Positions 11,101 to 19,996 of a stretch of DNA of 64,000 nucleotides are shown piece by piece; position 1 is the first letter of the stretch; every line of letters begins with the position of its first letter. The translations under genes were made by a program, and so were the position numbers. Origin of the DNA: Enoplolaimus lenunculus (taxonomy: Eukaryota > Nematoda > Enoplea > Enoplida > Thoracostomopsidae). Below the pieces are notes generated by a model. The model saw only the letters and a list, made by a program, of their open reading frames with translations, made no database searches and was not told the origin of the DNA. The stretch lies in contig JASANG010003525.1 in assembly GCA_030248215.1 (NCBI GenBank), positions 124,001-188,000 of the forward strand, read 5' to 3'.

Positions 11101-14100
11101 CTAACTCACCCTGTAAGCAAGTGCCTACAACAGAACTTAGGCTTTTACCAACTACGCCTGCATCGGTACCCGCCATTTCGAGGTTCTTGTTCTTTTGATC
11201 CGAGCCTTCCTGTAGGACCGAAAGGCTTTGTTCGCTGTCTTCATTATCATCTATCGAAATTTGTTCTTCCGATATCTTTGACGTCGTATTGGATTCCCCT
11301 GTGCCACCAACATCAAGCTTCTCTTGCGGAATATAGTCAAAACACAATGCTTCAGCAATACGTGAACCAGCTGGCCGGACAACCTCGCAATGATTGTCTT
11401 CGATTTTCTAAAAATTAAGAAATTTTTTAATACTTTTAAAATTTGCATTGCAGTGTATGAACAGGTATGTAGCAACCAACACCGGAATCTGACAATCAAA
11501 ACAAATTGCTCAGGCCTGTTATCACATGTATATTACTATAGCTAGAACGCCCAACATACGTATTTTGGGCATCGTTCCAGCACAGAAGTAAACAAAGTTT
11601 TTGATAATACGTACAATATAACAACAAAGTTTTTGATAATACCATATAACATATTTATTCCCATAATTCTACATTCATCCACAGTTTCACATTCGTGCAA
11701 CTACGTTTGCTAGTATCCTTTTATTTTCCAGCAAACAAGGGTTTTAAATTTATATTATTATAGTTAGAACGCCCCACATAGGTATTTTGGGCATCGTTCC
11801 AGCACAGAAGTAAACAAAGTTTTTGATAATACAATATAACATAATCGCAAAATTTTACGTTCATCTACAGTTTCACATCCGTGTAACTACGTTTGCTAGC
11901 ATCCTATTATTTCCCAGCAAACATGGGTTTTAAATTGGTTAAAAACGTAAACTTGCCAATCACAAATAACGTGCCGTGAACTACAAAAACTAACAGCTTC
12001 TCAACCAAATACCACAAATCAAGCAAAAAGAGAGTATGTACTCAGTTTAGTTAGGAATATAACATTAGTTACATTTTTGCAAAAATGTACAGGGATCCTG
12101 TGCGTTCTATTCTGACTCTCAATATTTTCCCTGTCGCGAAAGTGAGCTTCCCTGTTGTTCTTCATTTACACTATGGTAATAAAACTGTAGCACAACATCC
12201 AAGTTTACTACTTAGGTTTGGGCTACACTTGTCGCGCGGCGCCGTCCGTCACCATGCGGCATCATACGTTAGCAATTCATGCACGATGCCGCAAGGCGAC
12301 GTAGATGCACGTGGAAAACAAAAGTTAGCAGAAAAGAAGTTGGATTTTCGATGTTTTGATCAGTTAGAAGTAAATAAAATCTCCCCTGTTGGAATGGTGC
12401 CAATTGTCACTGTTTGTCCTGTAGCGCCGGAAAACATTACGTAGCAAACAAAACAATTTGACCCAAACCATTTATACCTAACCGATATCTAAAACTCCAG
12501 TAACAGGACTCTTACCTTCGCTTTCATAACCTTGCCATCTGGCTCGTCCAATGCCAACTCTATGTCATCATCTTCAATTGTCAACCACTGCGCGTCTTCA
12601 TCTCCTTCTAAATCCACCATATCACTACCGATTCCATCGCCAATGTTAGACTTAGCCCCTTTCTGGCGGCAGCTCTGACCTTCGCCTTCCATGACGGTTG
12701 TTGTACCACCACTAGCACCACCACCAAACGTTCTCATAGGCCGCCTACCAGCTGCTTGCTCTTCCACTGGATCAATTTCATCAAGTATCATAACATCTTC
12801 CAGTCGTGTTGGCGATTCGTCTTGTGTCCAACTTTCAATATTGCTTTCATCGCTAATTTGTTCCGTTGGCTTCCACGAAGGTTCACGCCAGCCGTGACGT
12901 TGTCGCGATCGATTATGAGTTCGTTGTTCGCGGCGCATACGCCGACGTGATACTGCTAAAAATAAATTTTTATACAATTTAAGCTATATAACTAAAGGTG
13001 GAACGCATAACATGCGTATTTCAATTTTTAAACATCGTTCCAGCATAGAACAACTAAAGTTTGTTTTTGTAATGTATGTATACGTTTTGACCGTTAAACA
13101 GTAATTTACATATTTATGCTAGATTGTGAGCCCACATTGCAACTTTTTTAACTTTAAAACCTACATTAGGTGGAGCCCCCAATATGTTCTCTGTTACCAA
13201 TGATAGTACGGTTTTATGTAATTTAGCAAGCAGTTCGAAATTTAACAAGATGCTCGACAATCAAGTACACATCTGTTAAACCTAACTAACTGCTGTAAAT
13301 CTACGAGCAGCGAAAATAAGGTGTCGCCCAACAAAAATAAATAATAACCAGTCGTGGTGAAACTACATGTATTGAGCGAAGCTCGAACACGCAAATTAAT
13401 TATTAGCTAACTATTTATTTGTCGGTTTTGGAGGTTTGTAAACAATTTATTCAGATTCCTCGCTCCCAAAGACCCTTCAGTAACCCTACTAATTAATAAT
13501 AGGCACTTTTCGTGAGTATCGGCATCGGCACTGCAAAAAATTGCCGATTCTTTGTCGATACTTTTTGCACATATAACTGGCAAATTGATGCTATCAGTTT
13601 CATTTCTGGGCGCATATCTTTGAGTCTGGTAAGGAAACCTGTTATCTCTTTTGCGTTTGTGCTTGAAAAAATTCATTGAAATGAATCGTTCTTATAAAAT
13701 TCTAATCATTTATGATGTTTAGGGTTTAGGTCTGCATATAATGATGTAATGCGGTGTCCTATCTGTTTATTAAGCATGGTATATTATAGTTGTAATCGGC
13801 ATCGGCATCGGTTCGGCATCGGAAAATTTCAAAACAAGAATCGGCGGCGGAATCGGCATCGCCAGAAATTTTGATATTGGCACATCCCTACCAATAATTA
13901 GTAAAATAAGTTATTATTTACGCTCATCAATTAAACAAATATGGAAATTAACCATAGCTAACTATTCTATTATCGGTTTTGAACGTTTGTAGACAATTTA
14001 TCAATTTATTCAGCTTCCTCGCACCCGAAAACCCATTACTGCTGAAATTAGATTGCTTATAACCCTAATAATTAGTGAAATATTGTAAAAACTCCGAATC

Positions 14101-17100
14101 CAAACTTATCAATTATGCTTATATATGCAAATTAACTATTAGCTAACTATTGAATTATCGGTTTTGAAGGCTTGTAGACAATTTATTCAAGTTCCTCATG
14201 CAAATTAGCCTGTAGCTACTAAACGGCTTAAAACTTTAAAACACCAATGCGAGAATAACACCCCAAGATCTCGAAGCCACTTTAGGTATTATTTCCCAAT
14301 AGACAATACATACTTTACTTTAAGACAATACGTACATTACCCTTAATGACAGTTCAATTATGCACAGTTACCGAATAGGACATTACATTATCTTCTCTGA
14401 AGTATCTGTCCTAAGTTACTGCAGCAAAGGCCTCACCTGAACTTTCTTGACCCGAAATCCGCCGCCCACCTCCTCCAGCGTCATCATCACTACTTGCAAG
14501 GTCAACGACACAATCACTTTTCCCATCGTCATTCACAATCTCTGCACATGCGTTACCAACATTGGAAACATCTTGCACAGGTGTAGCGTCTGCAGATGAA
14601 CCATGCGACATACTGAAAGGTCGTCGGGGTTGAGTTCCTGAAACACATCATGTTTACATCAATCTAAGCATACCATAACAGCTATAGCACCGACTTGTAT
14701 TTTGTGTGAAAATTAATTTAAAGGCACGCTCATCTTAATTTTGCGCACACCATTTTAATTTTTGCGTAAATTTTCGCCGCACACAAATTTTAAACTAAAA
14801 CCCACTTTCGGTTACATTTGCCACAAACACGTTTGGTTTGGTTCGAAAATGACTTTTATAAAATCAATTACCTTTTCATACGTTCATAGATGCGAATTAA
14901 ATAAAATAGCATGAATCACAGTGTATAATTTGCAGCTGCAAGAACTTCAAAGCTGTTTTGTGACGAAACTTGCGCGTGCAAGTTGCATGTGCAAGTTTTG
15001 CTGCAAAAACTTGTACGTGTGAATAAGGCTTTCCAGCAACGACTACAAATTAAAGTTATCACTTAGTAGTAAAATGGTCGACCGCTTGCAGTCTTACCTA
15101 ATCTACGACGGACTGGCACTGTAGTACCGCCACTGCTCCGTTGCGATGCGGAGATAATTCGCTGCTGATAAACGTTAAGTGAGGGTGGATTAGAATTGCT
15201 TACCATGCTGCCAGCACGGCTTTGCGGCGAACGCAATACCTGAAATCGTTATCTTGGTGTTTGGCTACTGTGGAGGAAGCGCGGCAGTGCCCCGACTCGG
15301 CCAAAGCCCCATCGGTGCATGCACCTTCACTTAAGATTTCATCCATGGTTGAGTTGTTTTAAGCCTTAAAAATTCAGTTTCTTTGCGCGTCGAACGAACT
15401 TTTCTAAAAAATTTTATGTCATAATGTAGTAAATAAGCGTGCACATTTAACCTGTGTTTACATGTTATATATGTCCGATCAGCCATAGTTAAATGCAATC
15501 TTCCTTAATACAGTACTTTTGGTTGCGAAAATTACCCTCAATCAAGATGTTCCAAAACGATGGAAACCGGGGACCGGGGGCCTCGATCGAAGGCCGACCT
15601 CATCGGAACCCAACGAAAGCGCAGTTGTGTTAACATTAAAACAATTTTTTGGTAGATGTTACACCTACGTATATCTGTGGTGTAAGATATAACGTCATGA
15701 TATTATCAATAAACTTCATCTGGTTTTACAATACGAAAAAGCAGACTTTTAACATTACAATGCAATAATAATGCTGTGCCCTATTCATGAAATGCAAATA
15801 CCAATCTATCTGTAAAACAAAATAAACAAGATACCAGCTGCAACATACTTGGTCAGCGTACGTTTTTAAACGGCCCATACCGTTGCCTCCAAATCCTGAC
15901 GGTGAAGATAACAACGGCATAGGAGACAGAAACCTAGAAGCACCCATTTCGCTAGCTCCACCATAATCAGTCATTGCCCCAGACACTGAAAAGCGAATAA
16001 TGTGCCAATACCTAATAAGAAAGATTGATCGAACGAAACCTACGTAATACTAAGTTGAGAAACATTAAATATTTGGAATTTGAATCAGAATTGTTTACAT
16101 AACAGCAAATTTAGTTGTTTCTGCAGTAAACGTTAGTGTTTAGATACTGAGTTTGAACTGACAGACCGATTTTTAAACAATTGTTAACTTTCCCAGTTAC
16201 AAAGCTCGATCCATATTTTAATGAATAAGGAAATCGATATTTCAACAAACGAATCTATGGAATATATAAACTTAGCTTACTAAGGCAGCATGTCAAACAC
16301 CTTTAGTTTAATTTTATACGTGCACTACTTTTGTTATATGAATCAGTGAGGCATTGGGCTTGCTGTGTCTCTCTTATCCGGCTCTGAAATTTTTTGGTGT
16401 CCAGTGTTTCACCCCACTTGGACGTCAGTTACGAAAACACCCAATTAGTTCTCTATACCACTCTTTTCAATTTTATGCGCCGACCAATCAATCAATAATC
16501 TAACATACTGAGCATCGCAGAATGCGAATCATTCATGCCATACACCTGTTCATGCATTTGCATCTGTTGAATGCCGGGTGGAATTGTGCTAGCATGATCT
16601 TCCATGTGCCGACGCAACGATGTGTATGATGAAGTTTCCTGGCCGCAAATCTCACAAATTATCAGTACTCGTTCGTGAACTTTCTGTAAAATGAATTTAC
16701 AACCAGGATTAAAACTCTGTACTGAACTAAATTGTCCTCGTTCGTGAACTTTCTGTAAAATGAATTTACAACCAGGATTAAAACTCTGTACTGAACTAAA
16801 TTGTCCAGCGATCTGCTAAATAACAAAGCCAAGAACAAAATGATTCAAATTTCGCAAATATATTACGCTATTAGTGGGCAGTCCGTTGTAAGAGAAGCGA
16901 TGAAAACGGGTATAACCATTAAATAAATGAAACCTTTTGCTGAAAGCCTATAACTATAAGGGATATATGACTATTTTATAATACGTATGTACGTAAAATT
17001 ATATAATTTGTTGCTCGAAACTACCACAACACAACGGCTAATCGATTACTACAATTTGGCTTCTATCTAAAAATGCGTGTTTCAGTTACATTTAAAAAAG

Positions 17101-17860
17101 TAGTTCATTTGGCAAAAATGTGATTAATTTTACCACTGAATGGTTTAGAATCGAAAAGTACTTTTGGATGTTATAAAACGGATAAACTGATAAACCGATA
17201 CACGAAACCAACCTTGACGTGATCCCGAAGCATGTGAACTGATGTAAACATTGCGCTACATTGTAAACATGGAAACGTTGATCTGCCTCCAAAATTTCCG
17301 CCGCTACCATACTGCGACATCAACATTGACCCTGACTGGACAAGAGGACTGGCATATCCCGCAAATCTAAACCATTAACAGCAAAAATTTGACATCAAAC
17401 CATAAACTTTTCATATAAAATGTCCTGATAAATAGATATAAAATACTGATATACAGCTGACCCTGAATCATATATCGCCAAACAGGTAAATTAAGTAACA
17501 TGTGCTTGCGAAGAAAAGTTCTAATGTCTTCCTTGTAATAATCTCTTTAAAAAATCCAACGCATTGCATAAAAACAATCTACTGAATTACAAGTACGAAC
17601 GCTAGTTGAGAACCTCTGTTTTCAACCGAAATGTAAGACGACAACTTATTGATATTAAAACTACTTATTTATACTTATATAGTTGTTAACGAACTCGATT
17701 GTCACATACCCAGATCCTCCAACTGTCAAATGGCTAAGCATGTGTTGTTGATACGCCTGTCTCGTTGGAAAAGTAAGCGAGCATTGTTTGCAATCCCATG
17801 TATTCATATAACTAACATTCATGTTGAATATTTGATAACTTTTAAACAGTTTATTTACGG
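7795..17860 (-). CDS. C2H2 zinc-finger protein with SUMO-interacting-like motifs (11 exons)
   Basis: Minus-strand join, in order: 17710-17822 (from ATG; possibly 17860), 17213-17366, 16509-16683, 15849-15985, 15098-15239, 14437-14637, 12516-12955, 10513-11407, 9841-10250, 8771-9446, 7795-8123. All ten introns are GT-AG with matching phases; the sum is 3672 nt, 1223 residues. Fingers: C11/C14/H27/H31; C71/C74/H87/H92, split by an intron; C99/C102/H115/H119. Basic runs lie at 311-327 and in exon 10. Acidic, Ser/Thr-rich body with hydrophobic cores beside acids, as in SUMO-interacting motifs: VVDL 284, VMIL 362, IELAL 439, IEIV 633, LTIV 679, IIMV 883, VVVV 1216. A likely coiled coil (about 1145-1170) follows a C-x3-C-x2-C cluster. 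Probably nuclear, DNA- or SUMO-binding; the function is inferred and I do not recognise the family. The N-terminus may extend into an upstream exon. Confidence 0.85.
8124..8770 (-). other. Intron 10
   Basis: 647-bp GT-AG intron between exons 10 and 11. No repeat of note and no nested gene seen. Confidence 0.7.
8771..9446 (-). CDS. Zinc-finger gene exon 10
   Basis: Acceptor GTTATTCTAG, phase 0 in; donor AGTG|GTGAGT, phase 1 out. Begins SPGTRKRPAAAVIKSPLP followed by TRPKRGR, a good bipartite nuclear localisation candidate. The middle (PSSALVANIYRNLLTIPAPN, then TIKRLLAELIETAIKRSS) is the only stretch outside the fingers and C-terminus that looks helical and folded. Confidence 0.9.
9841..10250 (-). 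CDS. Zinc-finger gene exon 9
   Basis: Acceptor ATAATTCTAG, phase 1 in (D then ISHPGVQDKDAFWDTLANSP); donor AAG|GTAAAC, phase 0 out. Ser/Thr/Glu-rich, ending SSADDEDIIMVNAK, another acid-flanked hydrophobic core at the exon edge. Confidence 0.9.
10513..11407 (-). CDS. Zinc-finger gene exon 8
   Basis: Largest exon, 895 bp. Acceptor TTAATTTTTAG, phase 0 in; donor AAAG|GTATTG, phase 1 out. Opens KIEDNHCEVVRPAGSRIAEA and runs into acidic low-complexity sequence. DDGNDIEIVESSE and DDDTASLTIVETS are SUMO-interacting-like. No folded domain is recognised. Open throughout, with amino-acid use unlike chance frames nearby. Confidence 0.9.
11529..11945. repeat. Intronic tandem duplication, unit about 220 bp
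   Basis: In intron 7, two diverged copies in a row, each with TAGAACGCCC, TATTTTGGGCATCGTTCCAG, CACAGAAGTAAACAAAGTTT and a GTTTCACATYCGTG-like block. A shorter third relative (AACATCGTTCCAGCATAGAA) sits in the next intron at about 12990-13065. Possibly a small transposon-derived unit: AACG and CGTT motifs face each other inside it. Confidence 0.6.
12212..12310. repeat. GGCGCCGTCC inverted-repeat element, fragment
   Basis: TTAGGTTTGGGCTACACTTG followed by GCGGCGCCGTCCGTCACC and a GCGGCATCATACGT / ACGATGCCGC hairpin. Matches the reverse complement of positions 1-140. Lies in intron 7 of the zinc-finger gene. Confidence 0.45.
12516..12955 (-). CDS. Zinc-finger gene exon 7
   Basis: Acceptor TTTTTAG, phase 1 in; donor AAG|GTAAGA, phase 0 out. 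Starts strongly basic (SRRRMRREQRTHNRSRQRHG), then turns acidic with LEDVMILDEIDPVEE and, at its end, WLTIEDDDIELALDEPDG: two further SUMO-interacting-like segments. A Gly/Ala/Thr-rich stretch separates them. Confidence 0.9.
13345..14275. mobile_element. TATTGAGCGAAGC element, intronic copy
   Basis: Starts CAGTCGTGGTGAAACTACAT then TATTGAGCGAAGCTCGAACA, like the fuller copy at 45338-46575. Contains the same AGCTAACTAT, TCGGTTTTGGAGGTTTGTA and CAGATTCCTCGC-like module several times, and ends with the shared AATTAGCCTGTAGCTACTAA block. The microsatellite and right terminus of the other copy are missing. Confidence 0.55.
13495..13895. mobile_element. hAT-like MITE with GGCATC stutter
   Basis: The left end reads TAGGCACTTTTCGTGAG followed by TCGGCATCGGCACTG. 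The right end reverse-complements to TAGGGATGTGCCAATATC, and inside it TCGGCATCGGCATCGG repeats with period 6. It interrupts the module array of the surrounding element. No clean target duplication. Confidence 0.45.
14437..14637 (-). CDS. Zinc-finger gene exon 6
   Basis: Acceptor TGTTTCAG, phase 1 in; donor CAG|GTGAGG, phase 1 out. Contains DCVVDLASSDDDAGGGG, the most canonical SUMO-interacting-like motif in the protein: a V-V-D-L core followed by Ser-Ser and acids that can be phosphorylated or charged. Confidence 0.85.
14910..15035. mobile_element. CTTGCAGCTGCAA MITE, shortened copy
   Basis: Carries AATTTGCAGCTGCAAGAACT, GCGCGTGCAAGTTGCATGTG and the right-end form AACTTGTACGTGTGAATAAG. Lies in intron 5 of the zinc-finger gene. 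The left terminus is not seen. Confidence 0.5.
15098..15239 (-). CDS. Zinc-finger gene exon 5
   Basis: Acceptor GATTTCAG, phase 0 in; donor TTAG|GTAAGA, phase 1 out. Ser/Arg/Pro-rich (VLRSPQSRAGSMVSNSNPPS and on), ending in a basic VPVRRRLG that with exon 6 gives RRRLGTQPRRP, a possible nuclear localisation signal. Confidence 0.85.
15849..15985 (-). CDS. Zinc-finger gene exon 4
   Basis: Acceptor CTTTTCAG, phase 1 in; donor CAA|GTATGT, phase 0 out. Forty-five codons rich in Gly, Ser and Met (MTDYGGASEMGASRFLSPMP and on). No domain; probably a disordered linker. Confidence 0.85.
16509..16683 (-). CDS. Zinc-finger gene exon 3
   Basis: Phase 0 in (TTTTACAG|AAAGTTCAC), phase 1 out (A|GTATGT). 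It completes finger 2 with KVH and contains finger 3, CEICGQETSSYTSLRRHMED then H. A Met/Gln/His-rich tail follows. The acceptor lies in a 69-bp tandem duplication (16668-16805), so a second identical acceptor is 69 nt upstream and stays in frame. Confidence 0.9.
16668..16805. repeat. 69-bp perfect tandem duplication over a splice acceptor
   Basis: Positions 16668-16736 and 16737-16805 appear identical. Each copy contains the branch/pyrimidine region, TTTTACAG and the first coding bases of exon 3. 69 is 23 codons, and the duplicated segment is open in the reading frame. Confidence 0.95.
17213..17366 (-). CDS. Zinc-finger gene exon 2
   Basis: Phase 2 in, phase 0 out. A Gly/Ser/Met-rich linker leads into finger 2 (PCLQCSAMFTSVHMLRDHVK). 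The donor AAG|GTTGGT is weaker than its neighbours. The exon ends after the first zinc-binding His, so the second His (H92) comes from exon 3. Confidence 0.85.
17710..17860 (-). CDS. Zinc-finger gene exon 1 (or first one visible)
   Basis: Encodes finger 1, DCKQCSLTFPTRQAYQQHML, then a Gly/Ser linker; the donor is GG|GTATGT, phase 2. Two starts are possible: the ATG at 17822 (AAC before it, A at -3) or splicing into a CACAG acceptor at 17861, which keeps the frame open for 12 more codons and would need an upstream exon ending in phase 1. I could not find that exon. Confidence 0.75.
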
Positions 17861-18499
17861 CTGTGAAAGTATATATGTATACACTGAAATTTAAACATAT
17901 AAGTTTATGTAACGGGGTGCTTTGATCTTGTAAAATTTACAAAACAGCAAAAGAAAAATACCTGCACGTCTAGTCGCCCGGGGCCAGAATTTTTCCCGGG
18001 GCAGGAGCGAATACAAATTGGGGCCAGTGTATACATCAGTAAAAATGTATTTTTATTCGATGTTTGTGGGAAAATAAAAAGTTTAGTCGAAACAATGCTT
18101 TTCATAATATATATACTATACAGGGTATTTTTTCAAAATCGAACATGAGTCCATCCTGCGTCCAGGCTAATTCTTTGAGTCCGGTTCCATCGGATTCGGC
18201 AAATTAGCAATGGATTCGGATTCTGTCAAATCATGGATTCTGTTCTACCCTGCCGTAAAAGTCGTATACAAATACCAACGTTTTGAGTTATGGACAAATA
18301 TTGTCTTTTGTTAAACGCGCAAATCGCTGCCAAAAAAACATACATAAAAATTGTTGCTTTAAGTAGTAGAAATCTGTGTAAGACGGTAATGTATACATTG
18401 CTTGTTCATGGATCGGTAAGTTTAAAAAAACTCGTTTGCGACTTTTTGCCTCCAACTTACATTATGGTTCAGAAGTGCGACTTATAGTTTTGCATAAAG
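17861..18499. other. Upstream flank of the zinc-finger gene
   Basis: No convincing upstream exon or promoter. It includes GCCCGGGGCCAGAATTTTTC near 17977 and a GGATTCGGATTCTG period-6 stutter at 18180-18260 ending in GTTCTACCCTG, another worn hAT-like end. Confidence 0.4.
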
Positions 18500-19350
18500 T
18501 CGCATGTATAGTCAGTCATCCAGTTCCTGCCGCTCAGTATCGTCGGCAAGCGGGATTTCATCTTCCAAAGTTTCAACAGTTTTTAGATCTTCGTAAAAAC
18601 CTCTATATGCCACAGGAATTGCTACTGTCCGTAAAAGTTCCATCAAGTCAGCCTTTTTTCTAGCCGATATTGAAAGGTCTGATACACTGACTCTTCAGTC
18701 TTCGACGCGCACACAGACTTCACTTTTCGCCACAAGACATTTGTGGATACCGATGCCATCAACCAAGCGTTTTAAATCAAAAAACTTGGCGTGCGTCATT
18801 TCGATAACCTTAAACGTAAAAACCTAATTGTGTTTGGCAGCTTCTTGTACCATAATATTTCAGAATTTAAAAATGTTAAGAACACTACCTACCACAATTT
18901 TAAACCATGAAGATCCGCCACGGTATCCCTCCGAATAGCCTGACGCCGCCGACCCCTTCCCGGCGCTTACCCGTGGCAGCCCCCCGTAGTATTTTAAAAA
19001 CTAGCCGTATAATCTCTTCTGACACGCGCTTTTCGAACGATTTCGACCCACATCGGATATGCGAAAATTTGTTTACCTCGCTTTGCGTCCTCAACACTGG
19101 CGTGAATGGAGTCGTTCCCATCATTTTATGGCCCGGTTCCAAAAACGTCAAGCGCACAGTATTGATCGTAGGAATGTTTTGGACTGCATGAAACAGTGTT
19201 GCAGCTACAAGACTGTTTTTGTTTTGTCCTGCGCAGCTGTCACTGTAATAAACCATAGTTTTTTCGCCAATTTAGGGGCCATAGTCCCTAAAATTGACGA
19301 TTGGCTCCTAGAAATTTGGGGTTGGAGGACAATCTAAAATTTTTTCACAA
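18500..19350 (-). pseudogene. Decayed DDE-type transposase (SDSCAGQNKN motif)
   Basis: Minus-strand frames give YYSDSCAGQNKNSLVAATLF, then FLEPGHKMMG, and after a shift of frame DSIHASVEDAKRGKQIFAYP. Further downstream come KFFDLKRLVDGIGIHK and ARKKADLMELLRTVAIPVAY. The order 'DSCAGQNKN ... FLEPGH ... DSIHASVE ... KKADL-LLR' is what I recall from a family of uncharacterised transposase-like proteins spread through invertebrates. I cannot fix the superfamily name. At least one frameshift and several stops; not functional. No terminal repeats located. Confidence 0.6.
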
Positions 19351-19364
19351 GCTGTTTTTCAGAA

Positions 19365-19649
19365 ACTGGTTGCAATTTTACCAATTTTGAAGCGATTATT
19401 GCCTTGAAATTCAACGTCCAACGGTCTAGCAAAGATATTCCATAGAGGAAACGAATCTACATCAAAACCTTGACCTGGCTCCTTCATGATATGATTTGGA
19501 AAAACCGTTGGATCCAAACAAGCTAGAGTTAAGGAAACGACATTTTCTCCTTCAATTGTTCTGTTCATAACTTTGACAACAAAACAGGCTTCTTCCGACG
19601 TGAATCTTGATACATCGCATTTTGTAATTTATGGAGTTGTGGTTCGTGC
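19365..19649 (-). pseudogene. Transposon-derived remnant of unknown family
   Basis: An open minus-strand stretch (ENVVSLTLACLDPTVFPNHI, then FPLWNIFARPLDVEFQGNNR) lies between two transposase fossils. It reads like protein, but I do not recognise it. It may be part of either neighbouring element or a captured host fragment. Confidence 0.35.
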
Positions 19650-19996
19650 TAGGGTGGCACCGAATCCGAATCCCATGCTAATTTGCTGAATCCGAAACCG
19701 AATCCTGCATGTTGCAAATTTCAGATATATCTACAATTTTTGTTTCAGAATATCAACGCAATGCCAGCCCTATAACTTTTAATACGTTCATATATTTCGT
19801 CCCGACGTCAGTTCTAAGATTTCTCACCTGAAATAAAAAATATTGATTTTTATAGCAAGGTATTTAAAAATTTTATTGCTTAAAAATGAAAAAACATATT
19901 GCCGAACTTTATTGGATTCGGCTTTTCCATAACCGAATCCGAATCCGAACCTCAAATTTTTGCCGAATCCGAATCCGAACCTTTGTTGCCACCCTG
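19650..19996. mobile_element. hAT-like MITE with GAATCC stutter
   Basis: The left end TAGGGTGGCACCGAATCC and the right end, reverse-complemented as CAGGGTGGCAACAAAGGTTC, are inverted repeats. GAATCC is repeated with period 6 inside both ends. The flanks GTTCGTGC (19642-19649) and GTACGTGC (19997-20004) differ at one base, fitting an old 8-bp hAT duplication. It sits inside or at the edge of the pogo-like fossil. Confidence 0.7.

Larger units (their letters stand above)
12956..14436 (-). other. Intron 6, filled with nested repeats
   Basis: The longest intron, 1481 bp. Its centre is a GCGAAGCTCG-type element (13345-14275) that is itself interrupted by a GGCATC-stutter element (13495-13895). 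Confidence 0.6.

Noticed and set aside
10518-11418. Plus-strand frames of 60-126 codons
   Set aside because: Antisense shadows of exon 8.
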